NCBI RefSeq assembly: GCF_026011715.1
Contig: NZ_BRVM01000001.1
Location: 1-64,000, forward strand
DNA: 64,000 bases
From: Cytobacillus sp. NCCP-133
GTDB taxonomy: Bacteria > Bacillota > Bacilli > Bacillales > Cytobacillaceae
Reading direction: 5' to 3'
Part shown: piece by piece, positions 36,397 to 44,530 of the stretch
How the letters are laid out: each line of letters opens with the position of its first letter
Position numbering within the stretch: position 1 is the first letter of the stretch
Translations under genes and position numbers: made by a program
Notes under the pieces: generated by a model
What the model saw: the letters and a program-made list of their open reading frames with translations, nothing else
Database searches by the model: none
Told to the model about the DNA's origin: nothing

Positions 36397-38559
36397 TTAA
36401 GCCTTTTGCGGGAAGGCAAATTTAATTGTGTTTTCTTGTCCGTTCCAGGATAATTTAGCTGAAAAGCTTTTTTCTTTTCCCTTGCTTGAAAAACCTTCTA
36501 CTAATTCAGTCTCCCCATCTTGTAATAGCTGTTTCAGAAGCTTTTGCGTGACCGATTTACCCATGATCTTTTTGGAGATAGTGAAGCTGCATTTCGTTTT
36601 ATTGTAATTGGTGCAGCCGTAGAAGCTTCCTTTATCAACAACTTTTCCATCGCACAGCTTGCATTTCCCCAAATTTGCTACCTTTCTTTGTTTGAACTTC
36701 GCTGGCGTGAAACCTTCTTTATCTTCTTCAGAGAATGTCCATTTTCCTGCATTGTTAATAGAAGCATCAATAAGGTGGGCAACCATTTTATTTGTTTGCT
36801 CCATAAACTGTTTTGGGGAGGCAGCTCCATCTGAAATATCTTTTAAGCGCTTCTCCCATTTCGCTGTCATTTCCGGTGAAGCGAGGATTTCTGACCCAAT
36901 GGCCTCTACCAGGATGTTTGCTTTAGGGTTTGCATACACAAGGTTCTTCTTTATATCAATATATTTACGGTCTTTAAGCATTGTTATAATGCCGGCCCTT
37001 GTCGCTTCTGTCCCCAGGCCTTCCGTTTTCATCAAAACTTTTTCAAGCTCTTTATCCTCAATCTGCTTTCCTGCTGTTTTCATAAGGGTAATCAGCTGTC
37101 CCTCAGTATAGCGTTTTGGCGGCTGTGTTTTGCCCTCCTTTACATCTGCCTTAACCACTGTACCTTGATCGCCTGCCTGCAGTGAAGGTAGGACCGGTTC
37201 GTTTTCCTTTTCCTGCTGCGGGATGACTTTTCTCCAGCCTTCTTCCAGCTGCACCTTCCCCTTTGATAAAAAGACAGCCCTGCCATCTACAAGCGTTTTA
37301 ATGGTTGTATATTCAGTAACAGCTTTTCCATAATGGGCAGCGACTAAGCTCTTCGCGACAAGATCATATAGTATTTTTTCATCCGAAGAGAGCATTTGAA
37401 AATTAGGCACTTGTTCTGTCGGAATAATGGCATAGTGGTCAGTAACCTTCTTTGCATTTACATACCGTTTATTTTGCTTGATAGAGCTCATGGGGAGAGG
37501 AAACAAACCTTCATACTCCTCTTTAGCTTCAATTTTTCTAAGGATTTCAGGGAACATTTCCGCTTCTCCCTCTGTTACATGCCTGGAATCGGAACGGGGA
37601 TAGGATACAATTCCTTTTTGGTAAAGCTTCTGCAAGACATCAAGCGTCTTTTTAGGCGGGAATTTAAATCTCCGGTTGGCGTCTGCCTGCAATGAAGATA
37701 AATTATAGAGCATCGGCGGTAGGAATTCCTTCTTTTCAGCCTGAATCTCTTTCACTTCGGCATCTTTATCCCTGCAAAAAGCTGTAATCTTATCAGCAAG
37801 CTCTTTCGTCTTTATTCTTGATTCTCCATCATTTTCCCATTTGCCTGTATATTTTTTTCCGTTTATTTTAAACTGGGCAGTAACCTCCCAAAATGGTTCA
37901 GTTATGAAGTTTTGAATCTCTTTTTCCCTTTTCACAATTAATGCCAGGGTAGGCGTCTGAACTCGTCCTACCGAAAAAACATCTGAAAAGCCCTGCTGCT
38001 GCAGAAGCAGGCTATACAGACGTGAAGCATTCATCCCTACGACCCAGTCAGCACATGCTCTTGTATAGGCTTCGTAATATAGATTCCTTGTTTCGCTTTC
38101 TTCAAGCAGGGCAAGGAAGCCTTCCCTTATAGCATTTGGTGTTAATGAAGAGATCCATAGCCTTTTCATTGGGACTCTCGATCCTGTGAGCCTTAAAATA
38201 TTTCGGATAATCAGCTCACCCTCACGCCCTGCATCCCCTGCATGAATGACTTCTGTAAGATTTGGATTAGAAAGAAGCTGTTTTATAATATTAAATTGCT
38301 TAGCTTTATCCTTTGTAACTTCATATTGAAATTGCTCAGGAATGATGGGCAATGTGCCAAGCGACCACTTTTTCCATTCCCTATTATACGTTTCTGGAGC
38401 AGAAAGCTGGCAGAGATGACCTACAGCCCATGTTACATGGGCCCCCTGAGGAAAAATATCATTCGGCTGGATTTCAATGTACCCTTGATGTTTCTTTATT
38501 TTAAAAATAGAAGCCAGCGTTAATCCCTGGTCGGGTTTTTCCGCAATTATTAATTTCAT
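36397..38559 (-). CDS. topB: DNA topoisomerase III
   Basis: A 720-residue type IA topoisomerase that decatenates DNA during replication and recombination. Toprim domain at the N-terminus (IIAEKPDQG; HAGDAGREGE with acidic metal ligands). VFSVGRVQTPTLALIV is the central motif, and the catalytic Tyr lies in GIVSYPRSDSRHV (about 320). The C-terminal zinc-finger-like part is CKLCDGKVVDKGSFYGC. The length is like B. subtilis TopB. It is monocistronic, following a repeat-filled intergenic region. Confidence 0.96.
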   Translation of the reverse strand: MKLIIAEKPDQGLTLASIFKIKKHQGYIEIQPNDIFPQGAHVTWAVGHLCQLSAPETYNREWKKWSLGTLPIIPEQFQYEVTKDKAKQFNIIKQLLSNPNLTEVIHAGDAGREGELIIRNILRLTGSRVPMKRLWISSLTPNAIREGFLALLEESETRNLYYEAYTRACADWVVGMNASRLYSLLLQQQGFSDVFSVGRVQTPTLALIVKREKEIQNFITEPFWEVTAQFKINGKKYTGKWENDGESRIKTKELADKITAFCRDKDAEVKEIQAEKKEFLPPMLYNLSSLQADANRRFKFPPKKTLDVLQKLYQKGIVSYPRSDSRHVTEGEAEMFPEILRKIEAKEEYEGLFPLPMSSIKQNKRYVNAKKVTDHYAIIPTEQVPNFQMLSSDEKILYDLVAKSLVAAHYGKAVTEYTTIKTLVDGRAVFLSKGKVQLEEGWRKVIPQQEKENEPVLPSLQAGDQGTVVKADVKEGKTQPPKRYTEGQLITLMKTAGKQIEDKELEKVLMKTEGLGTEATRAGIITMLKDRKYIDIKKNLVYANPKANILVEAIGSEILASPEMTAKWEKRLKDISDGAASPKQFMEQTNKMVAHLIDASINNAGKWTFSEEDKEGFTPAKFKQRKVANLGKCKLCDGKVVDKGSFYGCTNYNKTKCSFTISKKIMGKSVTQKLLKQLLQDGETELVEGFSSKGKEKSFSAKLSWNGQENTIKFAFPQKA

Positions 38560-38709
38560 AGTTTAGCTCCCTTTATATGAACAAAATATAGATATCTATT
38601 TTAATATTAACCTAAAAATTTAGCAAAGAGAGTTTAAAAAGCATCATAGTCATGAATTTTTTATCACAATACCTTAATAAATTGAGAATGATTTCTGCAT
38701 TTAAAGAAA

Positions 38710-38735
38710 AGAAGAATCCAAAAAAGGATTCTTCT
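38710..38735 (-). terminator. Terminator hairpin downstream of the 96-residue protein gene
   Basis: Perfect arms AGAAGAATCC (38710-38719) and GGATTCTTCT (38726-38735); TTTCTTTAA follows on the minus strand. Confidence 0.68.
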
Positions 38736-38793
38736 AAAAGGAACTTCTCCATTTGTCTATCTTTTTAAAATAATGGCTCTGTTAAATGGGGCT

Positions 38794-38863
38794 GTTGATT
38801 TCCGTTCCAGGCAATCGCTTTCCGCGGGGCGGGAGGAGTCGATTGCCTTCCACTTCAATCAAC
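38794..38863. repeat. Imperfect palindromic intergenic element
   Basis: GTTGATT (38794-38800) pairs with AATCAAC (38857-38863), and AGGCAATCG with CGATTGCCT inside, around a GC-rich centre (CTTTCCGCGGGGCGGGAGGAG). It looks like a shortened copy of a dispersed Bacillaceae intergenic element; that identity is recalled, not tested. Confidence 0.6.
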
Positions 38864-38895
38864 TATGTAAAAATCACCATTAAGCCTTTCGCCGA

Positions 38896-39186
38896 TCATT
38901 CTTTCCTGTATGGTTTTATCGTAAGGTTCTTCTGGATGTACCACTTATTTTCTGTGACAATGTTGGAGACAGTCAAGATCATAGATGGGATTTTTTCAAC
39001 ATTAAAAACGATGATGCCCAATTGGTCATTCATGATGATAAATGAATCTCCATGCGAAAACATAGGCAGGTCGCGGCCAAGCTGAATGATGGAACTGATG
39101 ATAGCCTGTTTTTCTTCCGCTTCAATTTGGATATTAGGAGAAAACCTTAAGATCCAATCCTGATTCTGAATGGAAAACCTGTACAT
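38896..39186 (-). CDS. Small protein of unknown function
   Basis: A 96-residue soluble protein (MYRFSIQNQDWILRFSPN start) with alternating strands and one helix; no domain, signal peptide or membrane segment recognised. Ribosome binding site AAAGGGTGAGG lies 2-5 nt before ATG. It is divergent from cspD and monocistronic. Confidence 0.65.
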   Translation of the reverse strand: MYRFSIQNQDWILRFSPNIQIEAEEKQAIISSIIQLGRDLPMFSHGDSFIIMNDQLGIIVFNVEKIPSMILTVSNIVTENKWYIQKNLTIKPYRKE

Positions 39187-39492
39187 TTCCTCACCCTTTT
39201 AAAACAAGATAATTAATAATAAATATGAAAAATACAATTAAATATGATATAAAAAGCAAAGTATAAAAACCAATTTTTAATAAAATTTTAAATATTTAAA
39301 ATTTTTTATTGTTTTTTGTAAAAAAGCGCTCGGATTCCTTGACGTAAAGTGCCCATTCGTGTATATTATAATCATCATTTAACAGAATATATTTCCGTTA
39401 TTTCAAAAAATATCTGTTCTATGTTTTGTTAAGTGATAATATTCATCTAAGACACGAGAAGTGTCTTGAAAGGCTTAGGAGGAAAAGTAAAC
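39187..39492. other. Intergenic region with cspD promoter and leader
   Basis: Very AT-rich (39190-39320), then the cspD promoter at 39339 and a leader of about 118 nt. Confidence 0.6.
39339..39367 (+). promoter_or_regulatory. SigA promoter of cspD
   Basis: -35 TTGACG (39339-39344), 17-bp spacer, -10 TATATT (39362-39367). The resulting long 5' leader is typical of cold-shock genes and contains a hairpin, AAGACAC-GAGAA-GTGTCTT (39449-39467), 10 nt before the ribosome binding site. Confidence 0.7.
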
Positions 39493-39693
39493 ATGCAAAA
39501 CGGTAAAGTAAAATGGTTCAATAACGAAAAAGGTTTCGGTTTTATCGAAGTTGAAGGCGGAGACGATGTGTTCGTACATTTCACTGCTATCCAAGGCGAA
39601 GGTTTCAAATCTTTAGAAGAAGGCCAAGAAGTTTCTTTTGAAATCGTTGAAGGAAACCGCGGACCTCAAGCTGCAAACGTTGTAAAACTTTAA
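39493..39693 (+). CDS. cspD: Cold shock protein CspD
   Basis: A 66-residue OB-fold RNA chaperone. RNP1 motif KGFGFIEV and RNP2 VFVHFTAI are intact, and the sequence follows B. subtilis CspD almost residue for residue ([20 protein letters not shown]...[10 protein letters not shown]). ATG at 39493 follows TAGGAGGAAAA; the upstream open frame is leader. A perfect terminator follows. Confidence 0.97.
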   Translation: MQNGKVKWFNNEKGFGFIEVEGGDDVFVHFTAIQGEGFKSLEEGQEVSFEIVEGNRGPQAANVVKL

Positions 39694-39710
39694 TTTAAAA
39701 TATAACGATA

Positions 39711-39736
39711 AAAAGGCTGGCATCTGCCAGCCTTTT
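39711..39736 (+). terminator. Terminator of cspD
   Basis: Perfect 12-bp arms AAAAGGCTGGCA (39711-39722) and TGCCAGCCTTTT (39725-39736). It may also end the ypeP-ypeQ transcript. Confidence 0.88.
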
Positions 39737-39754
39737 ATATTGAAACTGCCTGGA

Positions 39755-39931
39755 TCATGACAGCTTGCTTCCAATAGATTTAATTTTTTCACCTACTGTA
39801 CATTCTGTAATGCAAAAACGGTGAGCATATCTGCGGCCTTTTTCCTCTTTATGATGTTTATGAAGGAAACAGCCTTTGCAAAAGCTTGCCATAAGCTCTT
39901 CCACTTCATTAAATATTTCCTTTCTGCTCAA
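39755..39931 (-). CDS. ypeQ: YpeQ-like zinc-finger protein
   Basis: A 58-residue protein with four cysteines plus histidines: ASFCKGCFLHKHHKEEKGRR and HRFCITECTVG, the C-x2-C...C-x3-C pattern of the small YpeQ zinc-finger family. The start is TTG at 39931, about 10 nt after GGAAGG; a long frame upstream of it overlaps ypeP in another phase and is not the real start. It follows ypeP by 25 nt, as in B. subtilis. Function unknown. Confidence 0.8.
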   Translation of the reverse strand: MSRKEIFNEVEELMASFCKGCFLHKHHKEEKGRRYAHRFCITECTVGEKIKSIGSKLS

Positions 39932-39956
39932 ATTTTCCACGCCTTCCTTGTTCCGA

Positions 39957-40613
39957 TTATATAACCTGCATTCTGCTATTGATGAATTTCCCTTGGAGTG
40001 CTTGGCCAGCCAATTTATCTGCTTCCTTATTTTCGTTGCGCGGAATCGGTCTATATTTAGGCAGAATGCCAAGTTTTTTAATCTTTTCTTCAATTCGATC
40101 AAGCCAGCGATTAAGATTTTCTTCGTAACATGGCCATTCACCTTCCAGCTGCTTCAAAACGACCTGGGAATCTCCCTTGAATTCACATGTCATATGATGG
40201 ACACCCATTTCTTCAAGAAGGTTAACGGTAAAATAAATTGCAGCATATTCTGCTTCATTATTATTATCCATTTCATCAAAAAGCTCGTTGGCCCTTACAC
40301 GGTATTTCTTTTTGCCCTGCTTATAATAGATGACTGCTCCAAGCCCTGCCTGGTTTGTTTCTTTATTAAATCCGCCGTCAAAATAGACGGTAATATCATG
40401 AGGGTCCTCTTCAACTTCGGTTAGAAGCTTCCGGATTTCCTTGGTATTCCAAGAGGTGCCAATTTCGTCATAATAAATAACATCTTTGCCCTTGCCAGAC
40501 CTTTCTATGTCCTCTCCTGCGAGCAAAGCTAATTCCCCGTCAATCCAGTCTGAAGCAAAATGAACATCTTCATTCCCTTTAAGTTTATATTTCCATTCCA
40601 CTTTATATTTCAT
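39957..40613 (-). CDS. ypeP: YpeP, RNase H-like protein
   Basis: A 218-residue protein. The N-terminal 70 residues are an extra region; residues about 72-210 are an RNase H fold with all four acidic residues: VYFDGGFN, NNEAEYAAIY, FKGDSQVVLKQL, NKEADKLAGQ. The intact DEDD set suggests a nuclease able to cut RNA in RNA/DNA hybrids, although B. subtilis YpeP is poorly characterised. It is followed by ypeQ in an operon and divergent from ypdP. Confidence 0.88.
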   Translation of the reverse strand: MKYKVEWKYKLKGNEDVHFASDWIDGELALLAGEDIERSGKGKDVIYYDEIGTSWNTKEIRKLLTEVEEDPHDITVYFDGGFNKETNQAGLGAVIYYKQGKKKYRVRANELFDEMDNNNEAEYAAIYFTVNLLEEMGVHHMTCEFKGDSQVVLKQLEGEWPCYEENLNRWLDRIEEKIKKLGILPKYRPIPRNENKEADKLAGQALQGKFINSRMQVI

Positions 40614-40755
40614 TTTATTTCAGCCTCTCTGCACTTTTTTATCCGAATAGCCTATATGAGAACTGTTTGCAATTGTTTCATTTTATACTTTCCTTATTCT
40701 ATTACTAACTGAGTATATTTCAAGTTATAATGGTCAATGACAATCAGATAGACAT

Positions 40756-40792
40756 TGCGGTTCGAAAACTCCCGCATTATCAAAACTAGGAG
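40756..40792 (+). promoter_or_regulatory. PreQ1-I riboswitch masking the ypdP ribosome binding site
   Basis: P1 stem TGCGG (40756-40760) with CCGCA (40772-40776); loop TTCGAAAACTC; an A-rich tail ATCAAAACTAGGAGG. CTCC (40769-40772) can pair with GGAG (40789-40792), forming the pseudoknot P2 that includes the Shine-Dalgarno sequence. This is the compact preQ1-I layout, as in translational riboswitches of this class. The downstream gene is a queuosine-precursor transporter, which fits. Confidence 0.82.
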
Positions 40793-40799
40793 GATAAAC

Positions 40800-41474
40800 A
40801 TGTTTAATGAATGGTTTGGATTATTTTTTGCAATCGTCAATTTTATATTAGTATTAGTGATTTATCGTCTTTTTGGCAAAACAGGCTTGTTCGTATGGAT
40901 TGGATTTTCAACTGTAATAGCGAATTTGCAGGTGGTTAAAACCGTCGAAATGTTTGGCCTGACTGCTACATTGGGCAATGCGATGTATGGGACAGCTTTC
41001 TTCGTCACCGATATCCTGAACGAAAAATATGGAAAAGACGATGCGAAAAAGGCGGTTTGGCTTGGGTTTTTTACCCTTTTGGCAATGACCCTTATCATGC
41101 AAATGGTATTATTATTTAAACCGCATCAAACCGATTTTGCCCATGAAGCTCTCAGCACGATCTTTTCCATCCTGCCTCGGATTGCAGCTGGAAGCCTGGC
41201 TGCCTATTTAATCAGCCAGATGACTGATGTTTATATCTTTACCTTTTTGAAAAAGAAATTTCCAAAAGAGAACCAATTTTGGATTCGGAATAATGGCAGT
41301 ACCATGATCAGCCAGCTATTGGACACACTGATTTTTGCAAGCATTGCTTTTCTTGGCGTATTTCCAATAGAAGATTGGATTCAAATATTTCTCACTACAT
41401 ATGTACTTAAATTCCTTATCGCAATACTCGATACACCATTCGCTTATATCGCTAAACGATTTCAGGTAAAATAA
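40800..41474 (+). CDS. ypdP: Queuosine precursor transporter YpdP (VUT family)
   Basis: A 224-residue polytopic membrane protein (about 6 helices) of the YhhQ/VUT family that imports preQ0/preQ1 for queuosine tRNA modification. Visible: the motif FVTDILNEKYGKDDAKKAV in a loop after the third helix, NNGSTMISQLLDTLIF and the final helix FLTTYVLKFLIAILDTPFAY. ATG at 40800 is 6 nt after AGGAGG, which is part of a preQ1-I riboswitch, so ligand excess should block translation. Confidence 0.92.
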   Translation: MFNEWFGLFFAIVNFILVLVIYRLFGKTGLFVWIGFSTVIANLQVVKTVEMFGLTATLGNAMYGTAFFVTDILNEKYGKDDAKKAVWLGFFTLLAMTLIMQMVLLFKPHQTDFAHEALSTIFSILPRIAAGSLAAYLISQMTDVYIFTFLKKKFPKENQFWIRNNGSTMISQLLDTLIFASIAFLGVFPIEDWIQIFLTTYVLKFLIAILDTPFAYIAKRFQVK

Positions 41475-41476
41475 TA

Positions 41477-41560
41477 AAAAAGCGGAAGCGCCTTGCCCAC
41501 CCCCGACAAGCACAAGCCGGACCTCGAGGGGGTAGGCGCTGGATGGAGATGGACAGTTAT
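41477..41560. repeat. Dispersed intergenic repeat, family A copy 3
   Basis: Compact copy: AAGCGGAAGCGCCTTG, CCACCCCCGACAAGCACAAG, CCTCGAGGGGGTAGGCGCTGG. AGCGCC...GGCGCT and CCACCCCC...GGGGGTAGG are complementary. It starts 3 nt after the ypdP stop, so it may serve as the 3' end of that transcript. Confidence 0.8.
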
Positions 41561-41744
41561 CAGGGTTCAATACTTTATACTTTTTTCGTGAACAAAGTGG
41601 ATGCCGTAGTGGTATCCTTTTTATGCATTATTAGATAATTTTATGATAAACTACATTTAGTTTACCCTATTACAGTATTAAAACGGGTGAAACAAATTCT
41701 TGCTGACAATTAATCTGACTTGAAGAGATCAGGAGGCAGTAAAA

Positions 41745-42155
41745 TTGATTGAGGTATTTATTGATGGAGCAAGCGCCGGAAATCCAGGTCCCAGCGGAGC
41801 TGGCATCTTTATTAAAAATAATGGCAGGGTCGAGCGATTCTCCATCCCATTGGGTGAAATGGAAAATCACGAAGCTGAATATCGTGCATTTGTACTTGCA
41901 CTTGAAATATGTATGGAAAAGGGGTATAAAACTGTTTCATTCCGGACTGATTCACAGCTTGTTAACCGTGCTGTGGAAAAAGAATTTGTCAAAAACAAAA
42001 AATTTGCCCAGCTGCTTGAAGAAGCAATACAGCTCTCAAGACAATTTGATTTATTTTTTATGAAATGGATCCCGAGTTCGGAAAATAAAGCTGCTGATGA
42101 ATTGGCCAGAGCTGCAATCCGAAAAAATAAAATGAAAGGGCAAGAAAACGAATGA
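41745..42155 (+). CDS. ypdQ: RNase HI-family protein (YpdQ-like)
   Basis: A 136-residue single-domain RNase H. Catalytic-type acids: EVFIDGASAGNPGPSGAG, NHEAEYRAFVLAL, FRTDSQLVNRAV, NKAADELARAAI. The family includes ribonuclease HI-like proteins of Bacillus; the basic handle region of E. coli RNase HI is absent. The start is TTG, 8 nt after AGGAGG. It overlaps the following transporter start by 4 nt (ATGA). Confidence 0.88.
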   Translation: MIEVFIDGASAGNPGPSGAGIFIKNNGRVERFSIPLGEMENHEAEYRAFVLALEICMEKGYKTVSFRTDSQLVNRAVEKEFVKNKKFAQLLEEAIQLSRQFDLFFMKWIPSSENKAADELARAAIRKNKMKGQENE

Positions 42156-43072
42156 AAAAATCATCAGTATTTGCAGATATTAGCCTTTTGCTTGTTGCAC
42201 TAGTTTGGGGATCTACCTTCGTGATCGTGCAAAACGCGATTGCATTTTTGGAACCATTTTCTTTCAATGGTGTACGCTTTTTCCTTGCAGCTCTTTTGCT
42301 GGGAGGATGGCTTGTCCTTCTTGAGAAAGAACAGCTAAAGCAAATGAATAAAAAACTGCTGACTTCCGGAGTCATCATGGGCCTTTTTTTATTTATAGGC
42401 TATGCATTCCAGACAGTTGGCCTGCTTTATACGACCTCTTCTAAAGCTGGCTTTATTACCGGATTAAGTGTGGTTATGGTACCCGTCTTTTCGTTTATGC
42501 TATTAAAAATTAAGCCAGGGATTAATGCTATAGCAGGTGTCTCTATTGCTACTGCAGGGCTATATCTGTTGACGCAGACGGATAAAGTGTCAGTGAATAC
42601 GGGTGATGCACTAGTATTTATTTGTGCAATTGGTTTCGCCCTTCATATTATCTTCACGGGAAAATACAGCAGTAAATACCCCGCACTACTGCTAACAGTC
42701 ATCCAGATCGCCACGGTAGCGCTTTTATCAATGATTTTTGCCATTTTCACAGAGAATTGGCAGCAAGTATTCCAGCCTGAAATTTTATTTAAATTTAATG
42801 TGCTGGGGGCTCTCATCATCACTTCTCTTTTTGCGACAGCTATTGCTTTCTTTGCACAAACAACTTTTCAGAAATACACTACTCCGACAAGAGTTGCGCT
42901 GATTTTTGCCATGGAGCCTGTTTTTGCAGCCGCCACTGGATATATTTGGGCAAACGAAGGGCTTTCTAATAGTGCAGTGCTTGGCTGTTTGCTTATTTTT
43001 GCTGGGATGGTTTTTGCAGAAACCCCAGCTAAGAAAAACATTTTCATCTGGAAAAAAAAAGCAGCTTCCTGA
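42152..43072 (+). CDS. EamA/DMT-family transporter
   Basis: A 306-residue membrane protein with ten predicted helices in two EamA repeats. LLLVALVWGSTFVIVQNAI starts repeat 1 and ALVFICAIGFALHIIFTGK starts repeat 2; PVFAAATGYIWANEGLS near the end is the usual DMT motif. It is a drug/metabolite exporter of unknown substrate. Translationally coupled to the RNase H gene, followed by a strong terminator. Confidence 0.9.
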   Translation: MKKSSVFADISLLLVALVWGSTFVIVQNAIAFLEPFSFNGVRFFLAALLLGGWLVLLEKEQLKQMNKKLLTSGVIMGLFLFIGYAFQTVGLLYTTSSKAGFITGLSVVMVPVFSFMLLKIKPGINAIAGVSIATAGLYLLTQTDKVSVNTGDALVFICAIGFALHIIFTGKYSSKYPALLLTVIQIATVALLSMIFAIFTENWQQVFQPEILFKFNVLGALIITSLFATAIAFFAQTTFQKYTTPTRVALIFAMEPVFAAATGYIWANEGLSNSAVLGCLLIFAGMVFAETPAKKNIFIWKKKAAS

Positions 43073-43084
43073 GGGCAGCATGGC

Positions 43085-43116
43085 AAAAGGCGTGTTCGTA
43101 ACCGGACACGCCTTTT
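43085..43116 (+). terminator. Bidirectional terminator after the EamA gene
   Basis: Arms AAAAGGCGTGT (43085-43095) and ACACGCCTTTT (43106-43116); also abuts the stop of the convergent small gene. Confidence 0.87.
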
Positions 43117-43379
43117 TAAATGATCGATTTTTCTTTTACGAATTTAATTGCTTCATGCCTGCTGCTTATATTCTTAGAAACCAGTGTCTCAAGCAATGAA
43201 ACATAAAAACTGCCATCAAATGATTTTTGTGCCTTCAGTGTTAACTCAATCGCTGCATTTGCAAGCTCATCTGAAGCATTTGTATAATTTTTGCCAAAAT
43301 AAATGAAACCAATTGCGTCTTCACGGAATTGAAAACCTTTACTTTTCAAAAAATGCAAATATTCTTCAACTGTCTTCAC
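43116..43379 (-). CDS. Small conserved-type protein (possibly DUF6123)
   Basis: An 87-residue soluble, mostly helical protein (VEEYLHFLKSKGFQFREDAI start, FDGSFYVSLLETLVSKNI later). I recall a similar short family in Bacillus (DUF6123) but cannot verify the match. The start is GTG, about 7 nt after AGAGGGA. It is monocistronic between two convergent or spaced genes. Function unknown. Confidence 0.68.
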   Translation of the reverse strand: MKTVEEYLHFLKSKGFQFREDAIGFIYFGKNYTNASDELANAAIELTLKAQKSFDGSFYVSLLETLVSKNISSRHEAIKFVKEKSII

Positions 43380-43489
43380 AAACTTATCCCTCTTCTCCTG
43401 CTCCCTTTGCTTCCTCCTAAATCTTACTTGAATTTTCGACCATTATCTACTTTTTTCTGCAAGTATGAAACAGGGGTGTAAAGTAATTG

Positions 43490-43954
43490 TTATTTATTTT
43501 TCTTTGTAAGAAGATAGCCGAGTGTACCTGTAAGCACTCCGAGAAGGGCTCCCCCCAAAACCTCTGCAGGCTGGTGGCCGAGCATCTCTTTTAGCTTCTT
43601 TGGGCCTTTTTCTTCGAACTTTACTGTTTCATCTTTATGAATCTTATCAACCAGCTCGCCAAGGCTGTTTACTTTTAGAGTAAGCTCACCAGTCTGGCGT
43701 CTGATCCCTTGTGCATCATACATTACAATCAAGCCATAAACAAGCGATAGAGCAAAATCAACAGTTGGAATCCCCCGCTTCAAAGCAATAAACGTAGTTA
43801 AGGAAGAAACGCCAGCCGAATGAGAACTTGGCATACCTCCCGTCTGGAAAAACAAATCCGGACGAAGCTCTCCCTTTTTCACGTAATGGATCGGAATCTT
43901 CAGACCCTGAGCCAATCCTATACTCAAAAGAGCTACATAAACTCCCTTATTCAT
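43490..43954 (-). CDS. Divergent PAP2-family membrane protein (YuiD-like)
   Basis: A 154-residue protein of the DUF212 / divergent PAP2 family. It shows the family core GGMPSSHSAGVSSLTTFIAL, VYGLIVMYDAQGIRRQTGE and LGHQPAEVLGGALLGVLTG. The GxPSSHSA and GHQPAEV elements correspond to PAP2 phosphatase motifs, but the full acid phosphatase triad is not clear. Three to four membrane helices. Monocistronic. Function unknown in Bacillus. Confidence 0.9.
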   Translation of the reverse strand: MNKGVYVALLSIGLAQGLKIPIHYVKKGELRPDLFFQTGGMPSSHSAGVSSLTTFIALKRGIPTVDFALSLVYGLIVMYDAQGIRRQTGELTLKVNSLGELVDKIHKDETVKFEEKGPKKLKEMLGHQPAEVLGGALLGVLTGTLGYLLTKKNK

Positions 43955-44177
43955 TCAGACTCACCTCTTTTATATTGTGAAGTATGCAGATTGTTATTAT
44001 TCCTCCAGCAATAGCTGATTAGCGTTTATTATCATTGTGAATTAAACCCCAGCCCATCTGAAGAACAATGGGCAGCATCAGTTTTTAAATTGTACCCTCC
44101 TTCGTAATGATTAAAACACAAAGACTTAAACAATAATAAGGTTATCACACTGGTTATTTAGTAGGGAGGTGAACCAC

Positions 44178-44315
44178 TTGAGCAAAAATGGACATACAAA
44201 CAGAGGAAAAAAGGCTCCGGGCGTAAACCCTCAAGGATACGGACAAGATGCTGAATTTGCAGAAGAGCCGAAGAGCAAGCTGGAAAATGCGGCGAAAAAA
44301 AAGAATACTAAATGA
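44178..44315 (+). CDS. sspL: Small acid-soluble spore protein L
   Basis: A 45-residue hydrophilic protein: KAPGVNPQGYGQ, then EPKSKLENAAKKKNTK, matching the SspL pattern (GVTPQG...PKTELEERAKKSNTK in B. subtilis). The start is TTG at 44178 with ribosome binding site GGGAGGTG. It is a minor forespore-specific spore protein and marks the organism as a spore former. Same neighbour (ypcP) as in B. subtilis. A terminator follows; I could not identify a convincing SigG promoter. Confidence 0.9.
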   Translation: MSKNGHTNRGKKAPGVNPQGYGQDAEFAEEPKSKLENAAKKKNTK

Positions 44316-44321
44316 TTTGAT

Positions 44322-44346
44322 ATAGCTGCCTGGAGTGGGTAGCTAT
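44322..44346 (+). terminator. Terminator of sspL
   Basis: Arms ATAGCTGCC (44322-44330) and GGTAGCTAT (44338-44346, one mismatch), followed by TTGTTATTTG. Confidence 0.68.
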
Positions 44347-44500
44347 TTGTTATTTGGGGTAGTGAGAGAGCACATGCTGATTTTCCTGATTTGTGCCCGC
44401 CCACCTTTCCTGCTCGGGAAACTATCTGTTAGGCATCACTCTTTCTGATTGATGCCCCAACACCCGTACAAGCAGCCACTGTGTATGGATAAAATATAAA

Positions 44501-44522
44501 ACCCCAGACCAGAGCCTGGAGT
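44501..44522 (-). terminator. Terminator of ypcP
   Basis: ACCCCAG (44501-44507) pairs with CTGGAGT (44516-44522, one G-T); the minus strand continues TTTTATATTTT. Confidence 0.65.
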
Positions 44523-44530
44523 TCCATCCT

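Larger units (their letters stand above)
38560..38895. other. Intergenic region upstream of topB with two hairpins
   Basis: Contains a terminator hairpin at 38710-38735 and a 70-nt imperfect palindrome at 38794-38863. No gene is supported. Confidence 0.6.

Noticed and set aside
39932..40141. N-terminal extension of the YpeQ-like frame
   Set aside because: It lies inside ypeP in another phase; the real start is TTG 39931 with its own site.
43955..44177. SigG promoter for sspL
   Set aside because: A TGATTA...CAATAAT pair with 17-bp spacing is visible but the -10 fits the forespore consensus poorly.
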